A DNA stretch of 64,000 nt, from assembly GCF_024360925.2 (NCBI RefSeq), contig NZ_CP113517.1, positions 124,001 through 188,000 of the forward strand. The letters run 5' to 3'. Below are positions 43,786 to 52,904 of the stretch, piece after piece. Source of the DNA: Methylomonas rapida. GTDB taxonomy: Bacteria; Pseudomonadota; Gammaproteobacteria; Methylococcales; Methylomonadaceae. The translations under genes were made by a program, and so were the position numbers. How positions within the stretch are numbered: position 1 is the stretch's first letter; each line of letters starts with the position of its first letter. Under the pieces are notes generated by a model. The model worked only from the letters and a program-made list of their open reading frames with translations. It was not told the origin of the DNA and did not search any database.

Positions 43786-44352
43786 ATGATCAAGCGCCTT
43801 TTCTGTACCGCCATTGCCGGCTTATGCAGTTTTTCGGCATTAGCCGCCGACAGCTATACCATCGATAGCCGGCATACTTTTCCCAGCTTTGAGATCGATC
43901 ATCTGGGCTTTTCGACCCAACGCGGCCGTTTCGATGAAACCAGCGGCAAGGTAAACCTGGATGTCGCCGCCGGCAAGGGCAGCATCGAGGTCACCGTCAA
44001 TATGAAATCCATCAGCACCGGCTTGGCGGAACTGGAAGAGCATCTGCGTGGCCCCGAGTTTTTCGATGTGGCTCGCTATCCCACGATGACCTTCAAATCC
44101 GATCGACTCGGTTTCGCCGGCGACAAGCTGATCGGCGCGGACGGTACCCTGACCCTGCATGGTGTCAGCAAACCGGTGCATTTGAAGATAGCTCATTTCC
44201 ACTGCGGCATGAACCCAATCAAGATGGCGCCTGCCTGCGGCGCCGATGCGGTGACGACCATCAAGCGCTCGGATTTCGGCATCGATAAATTCGTGCCCAT
44301 GGTGGGCGATGAAGTCAAGATCCTGATTCAGGTCGAAGCAAGCAAGGATTAG
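43786..44352 (+). CDS. YceI family periplasmic protein
   Basis: 188 aa. A signal peptide (M-I-K-R-L-F-C-T-A-I-A-G, cleavage near A-L-A-A) is followed by a YceI lipocalin-like barrel: Y-T-I-D-S-R-H-T-F-P-S-F-E, L-R-G-P-E-F-F-D-V-A-R-Y-P-T-M-T-F-K-S, L-T-L-H-G-V-S-K-P-V. YceI proteins bind isoprenoid quinones or similar lipids. GAGAGG precedes the chosen ATG; the longer frame would prepend 33 residues that spoil the signal peptide. Confidence 0.92.
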   Translation: MIKRLFCTAIAGLCSFSALAADSYTIDSRHTFPSFEIDHLGFSTQRGRFDETSGKVNLDVAAGKGSIEVTVNMKSISTGLAELEEHLRGPEFFDVARYPTMTFKSDRLGFAGDKLIGADGTLTLHGVSKPVHLKIAHFHCGMNPIKMAPACGADAVTTIKRSDFGIDKFVPMVGDEVKILIQVEASKD

Positions 44353-44434
44353 CGCGGGACTCGGTTCCCGTTGTGCTCGTGTTGGGGCAGGTTGTGTGCT
44401 TGATCGGAAAGCTTTTGGGCTTGGTTTAAACGGC

Positions 44435-46072
44435 TCAAACCAGCTGTATCCGGTTCCGGCCGTTATTTTTAGCGATATACAACGCAGCGTCCACCCGTTT
44501 CATGGCGGATTCGAGTTGGTCGTCGCTTTTCAATAACGTGACACCGATGCTGACGGTGATGCGAATCGATCCGGCATCGGTGGCGATCACCTCGTTTTCG
44601 ATGCCCAGGCGCAAGCGTTCCGCCGCGATCAGCGCATTTTCGGCATCCCGATTCGGAACGATGACGCAAAATTCCTCGCCGCCAATCCGGCCGATGATGT
44701 CGATCTGCCGTAACCGGGTTTGCGCATAGAGGGCGACATGCGATAACACGGCGTCGCCGGCGGTATGTCCATAGCTGTCGTTGACGTGCTTGAAAAAGTC
44801 GATGTCCAGCATCATCAAAGCCGAGGCTTGCCGGGTGCGCTGAACCCGCATCAATTCGTTACGCAACTGGTCGCTGAAATGACGCCGATTGGCTATGCCG
44901 GTCAAGGCATCCGTGGTTGCCAGTCTCAATAGGTCGTTTTCTTTGTTCTTGTTTTCGATGGCCCGCATGATGATTTCGATAATCGTGTGCAGCAAATCGG
45001 AGTCGGCTTTGCCAAGCTTCAAGTTTCGCCTGCCCGAGGCCAGCACCAACATGAATTTATCGCCATCTGCCCTGGCGGTGGATGCGCCGAGCAGGGTTTT
45101 GCTGTGCAAGGTTTTTAAAATCGTCTTTTGCATCGTTTGATTTTCCGCCGAGGTTTTGCGGTCGGGCCAATACCAAATGCCGTTATGATCTCTTTGGGAT
45201 TGCAGCCAGGCTTGGCATTTCTCCGCCAGCGCGGGTATCGCGGACAATAGCGAGGGAGATTCCGCGGGAAAACGCCATTCGATCGGGCAGCGGGTGTTAT
45301 TCTGTGGGGCGCAATTCAGCAAATAGCAGTGGTTGGCCCTGGACTGGCACGCCAGCAATTGCAGCGCCCATTGAATGTTGCTCTCGATGTTTTCCTGGCT
45401 ATGCTGAATGAAATGCCGCGATAAATTGCTGGTCATGGCTTCAAGTTTCAAGCGGCTATCCAGTAGGCGCAGGATGTAAACCAATACCAGAACGATGAAT
45501 AGAAACATAAGGGCCGCAACGCCAAGAGATAGCTGCGTGCTGCGGCGAATTTGGTTTTGGATGGTGTTCTTGTAAGCGGTAATATGTTCCTGTAATCGAG
45601 TCAGGCCGGCGGAATAGATTTTCTTGTCCTTTTCATAGTCCGGACTAAACAGGATTTCGCTGGCTTGGCGGAGTTGGCCTTTGCTGGCCAGGCGCAGGGC
45701 TTGCAACTCCAGGTCGATTAAATTCAGATTGGCTTCGCGGGTGGCTTCCAAGGCTTCTTGGGCGTCTGGAAACAAGGCAAGGGTGTTTTGTAGCGCCAGA
45801 TCCAGTTTTGGGACGCAGGCATGATAACGAACTTCCCAGTATTGTTTGCCGGTAAAGGCCGCCATTCGCGCGGACATCGTCAAGACTTCGTCGAAATAGA
45901 GAATGGCGTCCGCGTGTTGTTGAAGCTGGGTGGTCTTTTCTTGCGTGTGCTGGTAAGACGAAAAAGCTTTGAAAATCAGCAGCGATAGGCCGATGAACAG
46001 CAGGACGGCGAAAAGAATCAGTAACCGGAAGCGGGGTTCGGCCAGAACGGATTGCATTTTGTCGTTTGTCAT
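44435..46072 (-). CDS. Membrane-bound diguanylate cyclase (GGDEF)
   Basis: 545 aa. Two membrane helices (about 18-38 and 175-200) flank a periplasmic helical sensor region. A cytoplasmic region (about 225-370) follows, perhaps GAF-like, then a GGDEF domain (about 385-545) with D-A-L-T-G-I-A-N-R-R, D-I-D-F-F-K-H-V-N-D-S-Y-G-H and the active-site G-G-E-E-F. No R-x-x-D inhibitory site is apparent just before it (R-Q-I-D is 5 residues upstream of G-R-I-G-G, so check). It makes c-di-GMP. Divergent from the HD-GYP gene at 46407. Confidence 0.9.
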   Translation of the reverse strand: MTNDKMQSVLAEPRFRLLILFAVLLFIGLSLLIFKAFSSYQHTQEKTTQLQQHADAILYFDEVLTMSARMAAFTGKQYWEVRYHACVPKLDLALQNTLALFPDAQEALEATREANLNLIDLELQALRLASKGQLRQASEILFSPDYEKDKKIYSAGLTRLQEHITAYKNTIQNQIRRSTQLSLGVAALMFLFIVLVLVYILRLLDSRLKLEAMTSNLSRHFIQHSQENIESNIQWALQLLACQSRANHCYLLNCAPQNNTRCPIEWRFPAESPSLLSAIPALAEKCQAWLQSQRDHNGIWYWPDRKTSAENQTMQKTILKTLHSKTLLGASTARADGDKFMLVLASGRRNLKLGKADSDLLHTIIEIIMRAIENKNKENDLLRLATTDALTGIANRRHFSDQLRNELMRVQRTRQASALMMLDIDFFKHVNDSYGHTAGDAVLSHVALYAQTRLRQIDIIGRIGGEEFCVIVPNRDAENALIAAERLRLGIENEVIATDAGSIRITVSIGVTLLKSDDQLESAMKRVDAALYIAKNNGRNRIQLV

Positions 46073-46169
46073 GAGCATGCCCCGATTGAATATACTGCCA
46101 GGCACAGTGGCGACAGTCGGTTGACTGCATGTGCATGACTCGTGTTTTCTATCAGCAAGCCATCCTGTT

Positions 46170-46341
46170 TATCCTAGAAAAAATCATTTGGTCCACGAAG
46201 CACACGAAAATCACGAAAAGTTTCAAACAGTTATCACCCCAAAGAGCCGCACCGAACAGGTGAATCGACAAACTTCATAACGCAATGATTTCTTTCGTGT
46301 GTTTCGTGATTTTCGTGGAATTACTGCCGTTTTTAGGTTTA
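46170..46341. repeat. CACGAAA element, copy 3 (between two c-di-GMP genes)
   Basis: ATCCTAGAAAAAATCATTTG and TTTTTAGGTTTA ends, arms TCCACGAAGCACACGAAAAT and TTTCGTGTGTTTCGTGATTT, core CACCGAACAGGTGAATCGAC. Same orientation as copy 1. It occupies most of the 334-base gap between the divergent starts of the cyclase and HD-GYP genes, so both promoters must lie close to their starts or within the element. Confidence 0.8.
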
Positions 46342-46406
46342 TTGGAAATCGAGTGAATGCTAGCAGAGGCAAGCTGTTATCGGCAACATAGGCGGTTAAC
46401 CCAGGC

Positions 46407-47612
46407 ATGATCAAAAAAATTGAAGTGTCAGACCTTCGCGTCGGTATGTATATACACGACCTCAATCGTGCGTGGGTGGAGCATCCTTTTTTGCGCAATC
46501 GCTTTTTGTTGCAATCAGAGCGCGATATCGAGCGCATTCTTGAGCTGGAACTCCATGAAGTCTACATCGACACCGAGTTGGGGCGGGATGCGCCGGCCGC
46601 GCGGCCAAACGACGAGGTGGAGCGAATCCTGCACGACAGGCTGCATGATCTGGGCCGGACGCTCAAGCGTATGGCGCCGCAAATTTCGATGCAGGAGGAA
46701 ATTCGCCAAGCCAGGCATGTCGTCAAGGAAGCCCATGTGATGGTACACGACATCTTGCAGGATTGCCGTTTGGGCAAACAGGTCGAATTGGAAAAAACCC
46801 GGCCTATCGTCACCTCGATCACGGAGTCGATTTTTCGTAATCCCGATGCCATCGTCAGTTTGCTCAGACTGAAGCAGGCGGACCAATACACTTATCAGCA
46901 TTCGGTAGCGGTGGGGACTTTGCTGATCAGCTTTTGTCGGGCCTTGGGCATAGCGCGCGGGGAGATCGAGTTGGCGGGAATCGGCGGCTTGTTGCACGAC
47001 ATCGGTAAAATGAAGGTGCCTGCGGATATCCTGAACAAGCCCGGTAAGCTCACCGATAGCGAGTTTGGCGTGATGAAGACGCACGTCGAGCAAGGTCGCT
47101 TGCTACTGCAGGATACACGCGGTATCTCGCCCATTTCGATCAACATCGCCGCGGAGCATCACGAGCATTACGACGGTTCGGGCTATCCCCGGGGCTTGAA
47201 AGGCGACCAGATCAGTCAATATGGACAAATGGCCGCTATCGTCGATTTTTACGACGCCTTGACCTCTCAGCGGATTTATCACCCGAGCACCGAACCAACC
47301 GCTGTGTTGAAGCAATTACTGGAAGGCGGCGACAAGCATTTCGCGATGCCGCTGGTACATAGCTTCATTCGCACGGTTGGCATTTACCCGGTCGGCACGC
47401 TGGTGAAACTGGAAAACGACGACTTGGCCGTGGTCGTCGAGCAGCACCATGAAGATTTGTTGCATCCCAAAGTCAAATCCATCTTCAACTGCCGGCTGCA
47501 CAGTTTCATCCGGCCAAAGGATTACGACTTGTCCAAGCCTGGCTGCCATCAGCGTATCGTTCGTTTCGAAACGCCTTCCCGCTGGCGCATCGATCCTGCG
47601 GCTTATCTCTAG
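46407..47612 (+). CDS. HD-GYP cyclic-di-GMP phosphodiesterase with DUF3391
   Basis: 401 aa. N-terminal DUF3391 (I-K-K-I-E-V-S-D-L-R-V-G-M-Y-I, about 1-120), then an HD-GYP domain with H-S-V-A-V-G, L-L-H-D-I-G-K-M-K-V-P, H-V-E-Q-G, E-H-H-E-H-Y-D-G-S-G-Y-P-R-G-L and D-F-Y-D-A-L-T-S. All metal ligands and the GYP tripeptide are intact, so it should hydrolyse c-di-GMP. It is the opposite activity to the divergent cyclase. Confidence 0.94.
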   Translation: MIKKIEVSDLRVGMYIHDLNRAWVEHPFLRNRFLLQSERDIERILELELHEVYIDTELGRDAPAARPNDEVERILHDRLHDLGRTLKRMAPQISMQEEIRQARHVVKEAHVMVHDILQDCRLGKQVELEKTRPIVTSITESIFRNPDAIVSLLRLKQADQYTYQHSVAVGTLLISFCRALGIARGEIELAGIGGLLHDIGKMKVPADILNKPGKLTDSEFGVMKTHVEQGRLLLQDTRGISPISINIAAEHHEHYDGSGYPRGLKGDQISQYGQMAAIVDFYDALTSQRIYHPSTEPTAVLKQLLEGGDKHFAMPLVHSFIRTVGIYPVGTLVKLENDDLAVVVEQHHEDLLHPKVKSIFNCRLHSFIRPKDYDLSKPGCHQRIVRFETPSRWRIDPAAYL

Positions 47613-47636
47613 TTTTCCGGGGCAGGTTGCGACCGG

Positions 47637-48167
47637 TTAGCGCATCTTCGAAACGATATGCAGCCTTTCGCCGTCGACGACGAATCGGCCATAGCCCTGG
47701 TGATGAATGGTTTTGGGATCGGTTTGTCTGGGGTCGAGCCAGGCTTGCACCACTTCCAGCACAAAAAGGTTGAATCTAGCGACCAAACTGCTATCGACCA
47801 CCCGGCATTCCAGGTTGACAAAACATTCGGCTATCAACGGCGCACAGACCTGTTGAGCCGTTACCGGCGTCAAACCGAAGCTGCGGAATTTATCGACGTT
47901 TCGTCCGGATACGTTGCCAATGGCGACGACTTTTTCAGCCAATTCGACGGCGGGGATTGCGATGACGCATTCCTGCGTGGCGTTCAGCGCCGTGAAGCTG
48001 AAATCGTCGCTGCTGACCACGCAAGCCAATAAAGGTGGCTCGAATTCCACCATCATATGCCACGACAGCGTCATCACATTGCGGCGATTCTGATCGGCCG
48101 TGGTCAGCAATACCACGGGGCCAGGTTCCAGTAATTGATACACGTCTGCTAGCGGCAATGCTTTCAT
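47637..48167 (-). CDS. Flavin reductase-like FMN-binding split-barrel protein
   Basis: 176 aa. L-L-E-P-G-P-V-V-L-L-T-T, R-N-V-M-T-L-S-W-H-M-M-V-E-F-E-P-P-L-L, A-L-N-A-T-Q-E-C-V-I-A-I-P and G-N-V-S-G-R-N-V-D-K-F fit the flavin reductase-like (FMN split barrel) fold. Substrate unknown. The start was put at M-K-A-L-P-L-A-D; the frame continues upstream by 37 residues that look like an accidental extension, though an alternative exported form cannot be excluded. Divergent from fetA. Confidence 0.82.
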   Translation of the reverse strand: MKALPLADVYQLLEPGPVVLLTTADQNRRNVMTLSWHMMVEFEPPLLACVVSSDDFSFTALNATQECVIAIPAVELAEKVVAIGNVSGRNVDKFRSFGLTPVTAQQVCAPLIAECFVNLECRVVDSSLVARFNLFVLEVVQAWLDPRQTDPKTIHHQGYGRFVVDGERLHIVSKMR

Positions 48168-48293
48168 GGCGGTTTGATGCGTTTGACTCGTCAGTACAGA
48201 GTGTAGACCCGAGCAGGCGAACTGTCCAAACGCGGCAAAAGCCGCGAGAAGCTTTACAATGCCATTCAAATCCTTCATTTTTGCGATTCATCG

Positions 48294-48962
48294 ATGCAGC
48301 CTATTATTCGATTCGATCAGGTATCGGTTACGGTTCAGGAAAAAACGCTCCTGTCTCGCGTGAGTTTTTCGCTTTATCCAGGGCAAAAAGCCGTGTTGGC
48401 CGGAAAATCCGGCGCCGGCAAAAGCAGTGTCCTCAGAACCTTGCTGGGGCTACACACGATCACGGCCGGCACGGTTTATTTTCAGGAACAGCCGTTGTCT
48501 GCACAATCCATTCAAGCCATTCGGGCTTGTACCGCGTATATCGGCCAAGAGCCGGTGCTGGGCGCCGAAAACGTGCGCGATGCCTTGTTGCTGCCTTTTC
48601 AATTCAAGGCCCATCGCGACCGGCGGCCGTCCGAGAGCCAAATCATCGAGGTGTTGCGGTGTCTCAAATTGTCACCGGAATTATTGGGGCGTGACAGCCG
48701 CCGTATTTCCGGCGGTGAAAAACAGCGTATTGCCCTGGCGCGTGGCTTGTTGCTGGGCAAAACCGTCTATTTGCTGGATGAAGTCACCAGCGCCTTGGAT
48801 GCGGAAAGCAAACAGGCGGTCTTCGAGGTTTTTGCCGAGCCGCGATTCACCGTGCTGGCGGTGGCGCACGACAGGGAGTGGCTGCGGCGCAGCGACGCCG
48901 TTTTTTCAATCGAAGCGGGGCATCTGACCCGGTTGGGTGAACATGGAAACACTGGATATTGA
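48294..48962 (+). CDS. fetA: ABC transporter ATPase, FetA/YbbL type
   Basis: 222 aa. Walker A A-G-K-S-G-A-G-K-S-S (about 36-45), signature I-S-G-G-E-K-Q-R, Walker B V-Y-L-L-D-E-V-T-S-A-L-D. The unusual D-E-V-T-S-A-L-D and the following permease of the FetB type identify the FetAB pair. In E. coli this pair is linked to iron export and resistance to oxidative stress. The 3' end overlaps fetB by 20 bases. Confidence 0.86.
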   Translation: MQPIIRFDQVSVTVQEKTLLSRVSFSLYPGQKAVLAGKSGAGKSSVLRTLLGLHTITAGTVYFQEQPLSAQSIQAIRACTAYIGQEPVLGAENVRDALLLPFQFKAHRDRRPSESQIIEVLRCLKLSPELLGRDSRRISGGEKQRIALARGLLLGKTVYLLDEVTSALDAESKQAVFEVFAEPRFTVLAVAHDREWLRRSDAVFSIEAGHLTRLGEHGNTGY

Positions 48963-49734
48963 TCTGACGCGGTTGGGGCTGCTGTACGTCTTTTGTCTGT
49001 TGCCTTGGTCCTTGTTATGGCTGCTCGGAGTCGGCTTGACCCGCGACATCGGTGTCGGCATTGTGCGCATGACCTTGCAATTGGGCCTGGTCGGGATTTA
49101 TCTGAAAACCTTGTTCACGTTGAACGATCCTTGGCTCAACGCCTTGTGGATGCTGGTCATGTTGATCGTGGCCGACCTCAGCATTCTGAAGCGCTCCGGT
49201 TTAAAGGCGCGTTATTTTGCGTTGTCATCGTTCAGTGCGATCGCGGTTAGCATCTTGCTGTCGACCGCTTATCTGGTTTTCCTGGTGATCCGGCCGAGCG
49301 AGGTGCATGATGCCCGTTATCTGATACCGTTGGCGGGCATGATCTTGGGGAATTGCATGCAGGGTAACGTCATCGCTTTGGAGCGGTTTTTCAACGCCTT
49401 GCGGCACAACCAGCAGGAATACGCCACATTTTTATTGCTGGGCGCCAATCGATGGGAAGCGGTACGGCCTTATTTCCGGCAGGCCGTCAAAGCCGCCATC
49501 AATCCCAGTATCGCCAACATGGCCACGATGGGTCTGGTGTCACTGCCGGGCATGATGACGGGGCAGATCCTGGGTGGCAGCGAGCCATGGGTGGCGGTGA
49601 AATACCAAATTGCGATCATGATTTGCATCTTTGCCAGCACCACGCTGGGCATATTGTTCAACTTGGGATTGAGCTTGAAAATCGCCTTCAACGAGTTCGA
49701 TGTGCTGAAAGAAGGCGTGATAGACGGACGGTGA
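48943..49734 (+). CDS. fetB: ABC transporter permease, FetB/YbbM type
   Basis: 263 aa membrane protein with about six or seven hydrophobic segments. I-R-M-T-L-Q-L-G-L-V-G-I-Y, P-L-A-G-M-I-L-G-N-C-M, L-L-G-A-N-R-W-E-A and M-G-L-V-S-L-P-G-M-M-T-G-Q-I-L-G-G are FetB hallmarks. Start at the ATG inside the end of fetA; a GTG two codons earlier is possible. It partners FetA. Confidence 0.88.
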   Translation: METLDIDLTRLGLLYVFCLLPWSLLWLLGVGLTRDIGVGIVRMTLQLGLVGIYLKTLFTLNDPWLNALWMLVMLIVADLSILKRSGLKARYFALSSFSAIAVSILLSTAYLVFLVIRPSEVHDARYLIPLAGMILGNCMQGNVIALERFFNALRHNQQEYATFLLLGANRWEAVRPYFRQAVKAAINPSIANMATMGLVSLPGMMTGQILGGSEPWVAVKYQIAIMICIFASTTLGILFNLGLSLKIAFNEFDVLKEGVIDGR

Positions 49735-49829
49735 GGCAGTAATCATCAGGTACGGGGCCGCAATGACATGTTGGGCGTTTTCGCGATAGCAAAATGCCAA
49801 CGCAAATTGAAGTCATTGGGGGTGGCCGG

Positions 49830-50648
49830 TCATTTTTTCGGCAATTTGACCAGCGCCCTCAGGCGATCGCCAAGTGCTTTGTCATTGTTGGCACCTGTGG
49901 GGTTTTCGGTCGGTATGCTGCGGAGCAGCGCCAGTTCCTCGCGGCGCTTTTGTTCGACCAGATTTTTGATGCGTTGTCTCTGGACGCTGGTGATTTCCAG
50001 GCGTATGAAATCGCTATCCTTGCGCAGCATGAAGCGGGCGATTTCATCCAGCAGTTCGTCGTTGACGTCCTCGGGCGCAAAGGCCTTTTTGTAGGCGTTG
50101 AAGTTTTCGTGATTGTTGATCAGCAGGTGGATTTTCGAGTTGTCATAGTCCACCTCAAAACGGAAACGCACCGGAATCCTGCGCGTTATCGTGAAGACCG
50201 CGCTGGGTATGGCGCTACGACCGTCCAGTAACTTCCAGTCGAAGTGGACATTGCGGGAGGTCAAAAAAGCCACTTCGCGTTCTATGCGGTTTTGCCCTTC
50301 CAGGTTGTAACTGAACGAGCCGAAACCGACGCAGAAGAAACGCACATTGATTTGCATCAGGCGATCGACGTCGGCGAAACCACCGTGATTGTCCGTGTAT
50401 ATCTTGTAATCCTGCTGTTTCATCTGGCCGAATTGCGGGTACTGGTTGCTATATTCCTCCACCACGACCGCGTGCTCGAGGAAATTCAGATATTCCACCA
50501 GCTCCTGCATGAACTTGAACGCTTTTTGCATCGCCGGCAGGATAGCCGCGCGATAACGGTCTTCGCGTTGTTTTTGCAGGTTGGTCTGAGACTCTTGCAG
50601 CTTTTGTTTTTCAGCCGCTTCCTGCTTGAGCTGATCGAGAATGCCCAT
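49830..50648 (-). CDS. Uncharacterised cytoplasmic protein with N-terminal coiled coil (272 aa)
   Basis: No family recognised. Residues 1-35 are charged and helical (Q-L-K-Q-E-A-A-E-K-Q-K-L-Q-E). The middle (about 60-200) alternates strands and helices, with Y-P-Q-F-G-Q-M-K-Q-Q-D-Y-K and R-R-I-P-V-R-F-R-F-E-V-D-Y-D. The C-terminal part is helical and basic (Q-R-Q-R-I-K-N-L-V-E-Q-K-R-R-E-E). No signal peptide or membrane segment. It stands alone between fetB and the ABC-F gene. Confidence 0.8.
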   Translation of the reverse strand: MGILDQLKQEAAEKQKLQESQTNLQKQREDRYRAAILPAMQKAFKFMQELVEYLNFLEHAVVVEEYSNQYPQFGQMKQQDYKIYTDNHGGFADVDRLMQINVRFFCVGFGSFSYNLEGQNRIEREVAFLTSRNVHFDWKLLDGRSAIPSAVFTITRRIPVRFRFEVDYDNSKIHLLINNHENFNAYKKAFAPEDVNDELLDEIARFMLRKDSDFIRLEITSVQRQRIKNLVEQKRREELALLRSIPTENPTGANNDKALGDRLRALVKLPKK

Positions 50649-51012
50649 GTTGGAGCCTATTATTCAGATAGGGATGGTATGGCATTGTAAAGCAACCGCA
50701 GAGAGTTGCATCGTCTTCTGTGTGCAGGTAAAAGGCTTTTACGCCCAAGAGACTCCAGGATTTTCGGCCCATATACGTGGCAACCAACGTAAAACAAGCC
50801 AACAAGCGTAGGGCGGAAGCCGTCAGGCGTTCCGCCAGCAGGGCTGCGGTAGATAAATGCACGCGGGGTAGACGGATAGGCGCGATAGGCCCTTGAAACA
50901 ATACCCATTCCTCGAAAATCATCGCACCCGCAAAAGCGTCCCGCGATAAAATCTTGCCTCAGCGCTCGGTCGTTTACCGAAGCCATCCATTGAAGACTGT
51001 ATCCCAACCACC
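50649..51012. other. Gene-free stretch with a REP-like hairpin
   Basis: Contains one palindrome, GTAGGGCGGAAGCCGTCAGG followed by CGTTCCGCC (50808-50836), sharing the GTAGGG start with the REPINs of the restriction island but a different stem. Overlapping minus-strand frames here look accidental. The promoter of the ABC-F gene should lie near the end. Confidence 0.5.
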
Positions 51013-52902
51013 ATGCTCAATTTCAAAAACATCGCCATACGCCGCGGCAGCCGCTTATTATTCAGCGGGGCTTCGTTCATCATTCATAACGGCCAGAAGA
51101 TTGGTTTGACCGGGGCCAACGGCGCCGGCAAGTCCAGTTTGTTTGCGATGCTGCGCGGGGAGCTGCATGCCGACGAGGGCGAATTTTCGATGCCGCCCAA
51201 TCTGGAAGTGGCGCATGTCGCGCAGGAAACGCCGCCTTTGCCATGTGCCGCGATCGATTATGTATTGGATGGCGACCGTGAATTGAGGCAACTGCAACAA
51301 CGCTTGGCCGAGGCGGAGGCGGCGCACGACGGCATCAGGCTAGCCGAATTGCATGCCGCACTGGATCATGTCGGCGGCTATACCGCCCAAGCACGCGCTT
51401 CACGATTATTGAATGGTTTGGGTTTTACGACCGCGCAAGAACAGCTGCCCGTCAGTTCGTTTTCCGGCGGCTGGCGCATGCGTTTGAATCTGGCGCAGGC
51501 GCTGATGTGCCGTTCCGATGTGCTGCTGCTGGACGAGCCGACCAACCATCTGGATTTGGATGCGGTGATCTATTTGCAGGATTGGCTGTGCAAATATCCC
51601 GGCACGCTGTTATTGATTTCGCACGACCGCGATTTCCTCGATGCCATCACCGACCACATCGTGCATATCGAGCAGGGCAAGGCCGAGATTTACACTGGCA
51701 ATTATTCCGATTTCGAACGCATGCGCGCCGAAAAGCTGGCGCAACAGCAAACGGCTTACGAGAAACAGCAACGCGAGATTGCCCATATACAGAGTTTCGT
51801 CGATCGTTTCAAGGCCAAGGCCACCAAGGCTCGGCAGGCGCAAAGCCGAATCAAGGCCTTGGAGCGCATGGAAATCATCGCCCAGGCTCACATCGATTCG
51901 CCATTCGGTTTCAGCTTTCCACCGCCGAAGAAAATGCCCAACCCGCTACTCAAAATCGAGGAGGCCGATATTGGCTATGGCGACAAGGTCGTGATCAAAA
52001 ACGCTGCGTTGTCGATTTCGCCGGGCGATCGCATCGGTTTGCTGGGACCGAACGGCGCTGGCAAGTCCAGCCTGATCAAAGTGCTGGCAGGGCAAATGAC
52101 GGCCTTGAGCGGAAAATTGCAAACCGCGCAGGATTTGAACATCGGCTATTTTGCACAGCATCAGCTGGAATTGCTCAGGCTGGATGAAAGCCCGTTGTGG
52201 CATCTGCAACAGCTCGACAAACAGGCCACTGAAAAGGATTTGCGCAATTTCCTGGGCGGTTTCGATTTCAGGGGCGATAAGGTCAACGACCCGGTCGGAC
52301 CGTTTTCCGGCGGCGAAAAAGCCAGGCTGGTGCTGGCGTTATTGGTTTATCAAAATCCTAATTTGCTGCTGCTGGACGAGCCGACCAATCATTTGGACCT
52401 GGAAATGCGCCATGCCTTGAGCGTAGCCTTGCAGGAATACGAAGGCGCCATTGTCGTGGTTTCACACGACAGGCATTTACTGCGTTCGGTGACGGACCAA
52501 TTGCTGTTGGTGGCAGACGGCAAAATACAGCCTTTCGACGGCGATTTGGAGGATTACAAACAATGGCTGGCCGAGCAGAAAAAATCAGCCGATGAAACGG
52601 TGACGAGCGGGGAGACCGCGAACAGCGTTTCCCGCAAGGATCAGCGTAAACTGGACGCCGAACGCCGGCAGCGTCTGAAGCCCTTGCTGGACGCGGTGAA
52701 AAAAGCCGAAGCCGCGGTGGAGAAATATCACAAACAGCAGCAGGCGTTGGAGCAGCAACTGGCCGACCCGGCTATCTATGACGACGCAAACAAGGAACAA
52801 TTGAAGAAACTGTTGAGTCTGAAAAACCAGGTCGATAACGCGCTGGAACAGGCCGAACTCGACTGGATGACTGCCGAAGAAAACCTGTCACAAGCGGAGT
52901 AA
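51013..52902 (+). CDS. yheS: ABC-F family ATPase (YheS type)
   Basis: 629 aa, two ABC domains without membrane segments. First: G-A-N-G-A-G-K-S-S (about 35), F-S-G-G-W-R-M-R, L-L-L-D-E-P-T-N-H-L-D. Linker rich in charged residues. Second: G-P-N-G-A-G-K-S-S (about 345), F-S-G-G-E-K-A-R, L-L-L-D-E-P-T-N-H-L-D. C-terminal coiled coil (about 545-625). S-G-G-W-R-M-R and the start M-L-N-F-K-N-I-A-I-R-R-G match YheS. ABC-F proteins act at the ribosomal E site to relieve stalling. Confidence 0.93.
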   Translation: MLNFKNIAIRRGSRLLFSGASFIIHNGQKIGLTGANGAGKSSLFAMLRGELHADEGEFSMPPNLEVAHVAQETPPLPCAAIDYVLDGDRELRQLQQRLAEAEAAHDGIRLAELHAALDHVGGYTAQARASRLLNGLGFTTAQEQLPVSSFSGGWRMRLNLAQALMCRSDVLLLDEPTNHLDLDAVIYLQDWLCKYPGTLLLISHDRDFLDAITDHIVHIEQGKAEIYTGNYSDFERMRAEKLAQQQTAYEKQQREIAHIQSFVDRFKAKATKARQAQSRIKALERMEIIAQAHIDSPFGFSFPPPKKMPNPLLKIEEADIGYGDKVVIKNAALSISPGDRIGLLGPNGAGKSSLIKVLAGQMTALSGKLQTAQDLNIGYFAQHQLELLRLDESPLWHLQQLDKQATEKDLRNFLGGFDFRGDKVNDPVGPFSGGEKARLVLALLVYQNPNLLLLDEPTNHLDLEMRHALSVALQEYEGAIVVVSHDRHLLRSVTDQLLLVADGKIQPFDGDLEDYKQWLAEQKKSADETVTSGETANSVSRKDQRKLDAERRQRLKPLLDAVKKAEAAVEKYHKQQQALEQQLADPAIYDDANKEQLKKLLSLKNQVDNALEQAELDWMTAEENLSQAE

Positions 52903-52904
52903 AC

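Noticed and set aside
50611..51007. Two overlapping minus-strand frames upstream of the ABC-F gene
   Set aside because: They overlap each other and a palindromic repeat, and they would run out of the promoter region of the ABC-F gene. No conserved pattern.
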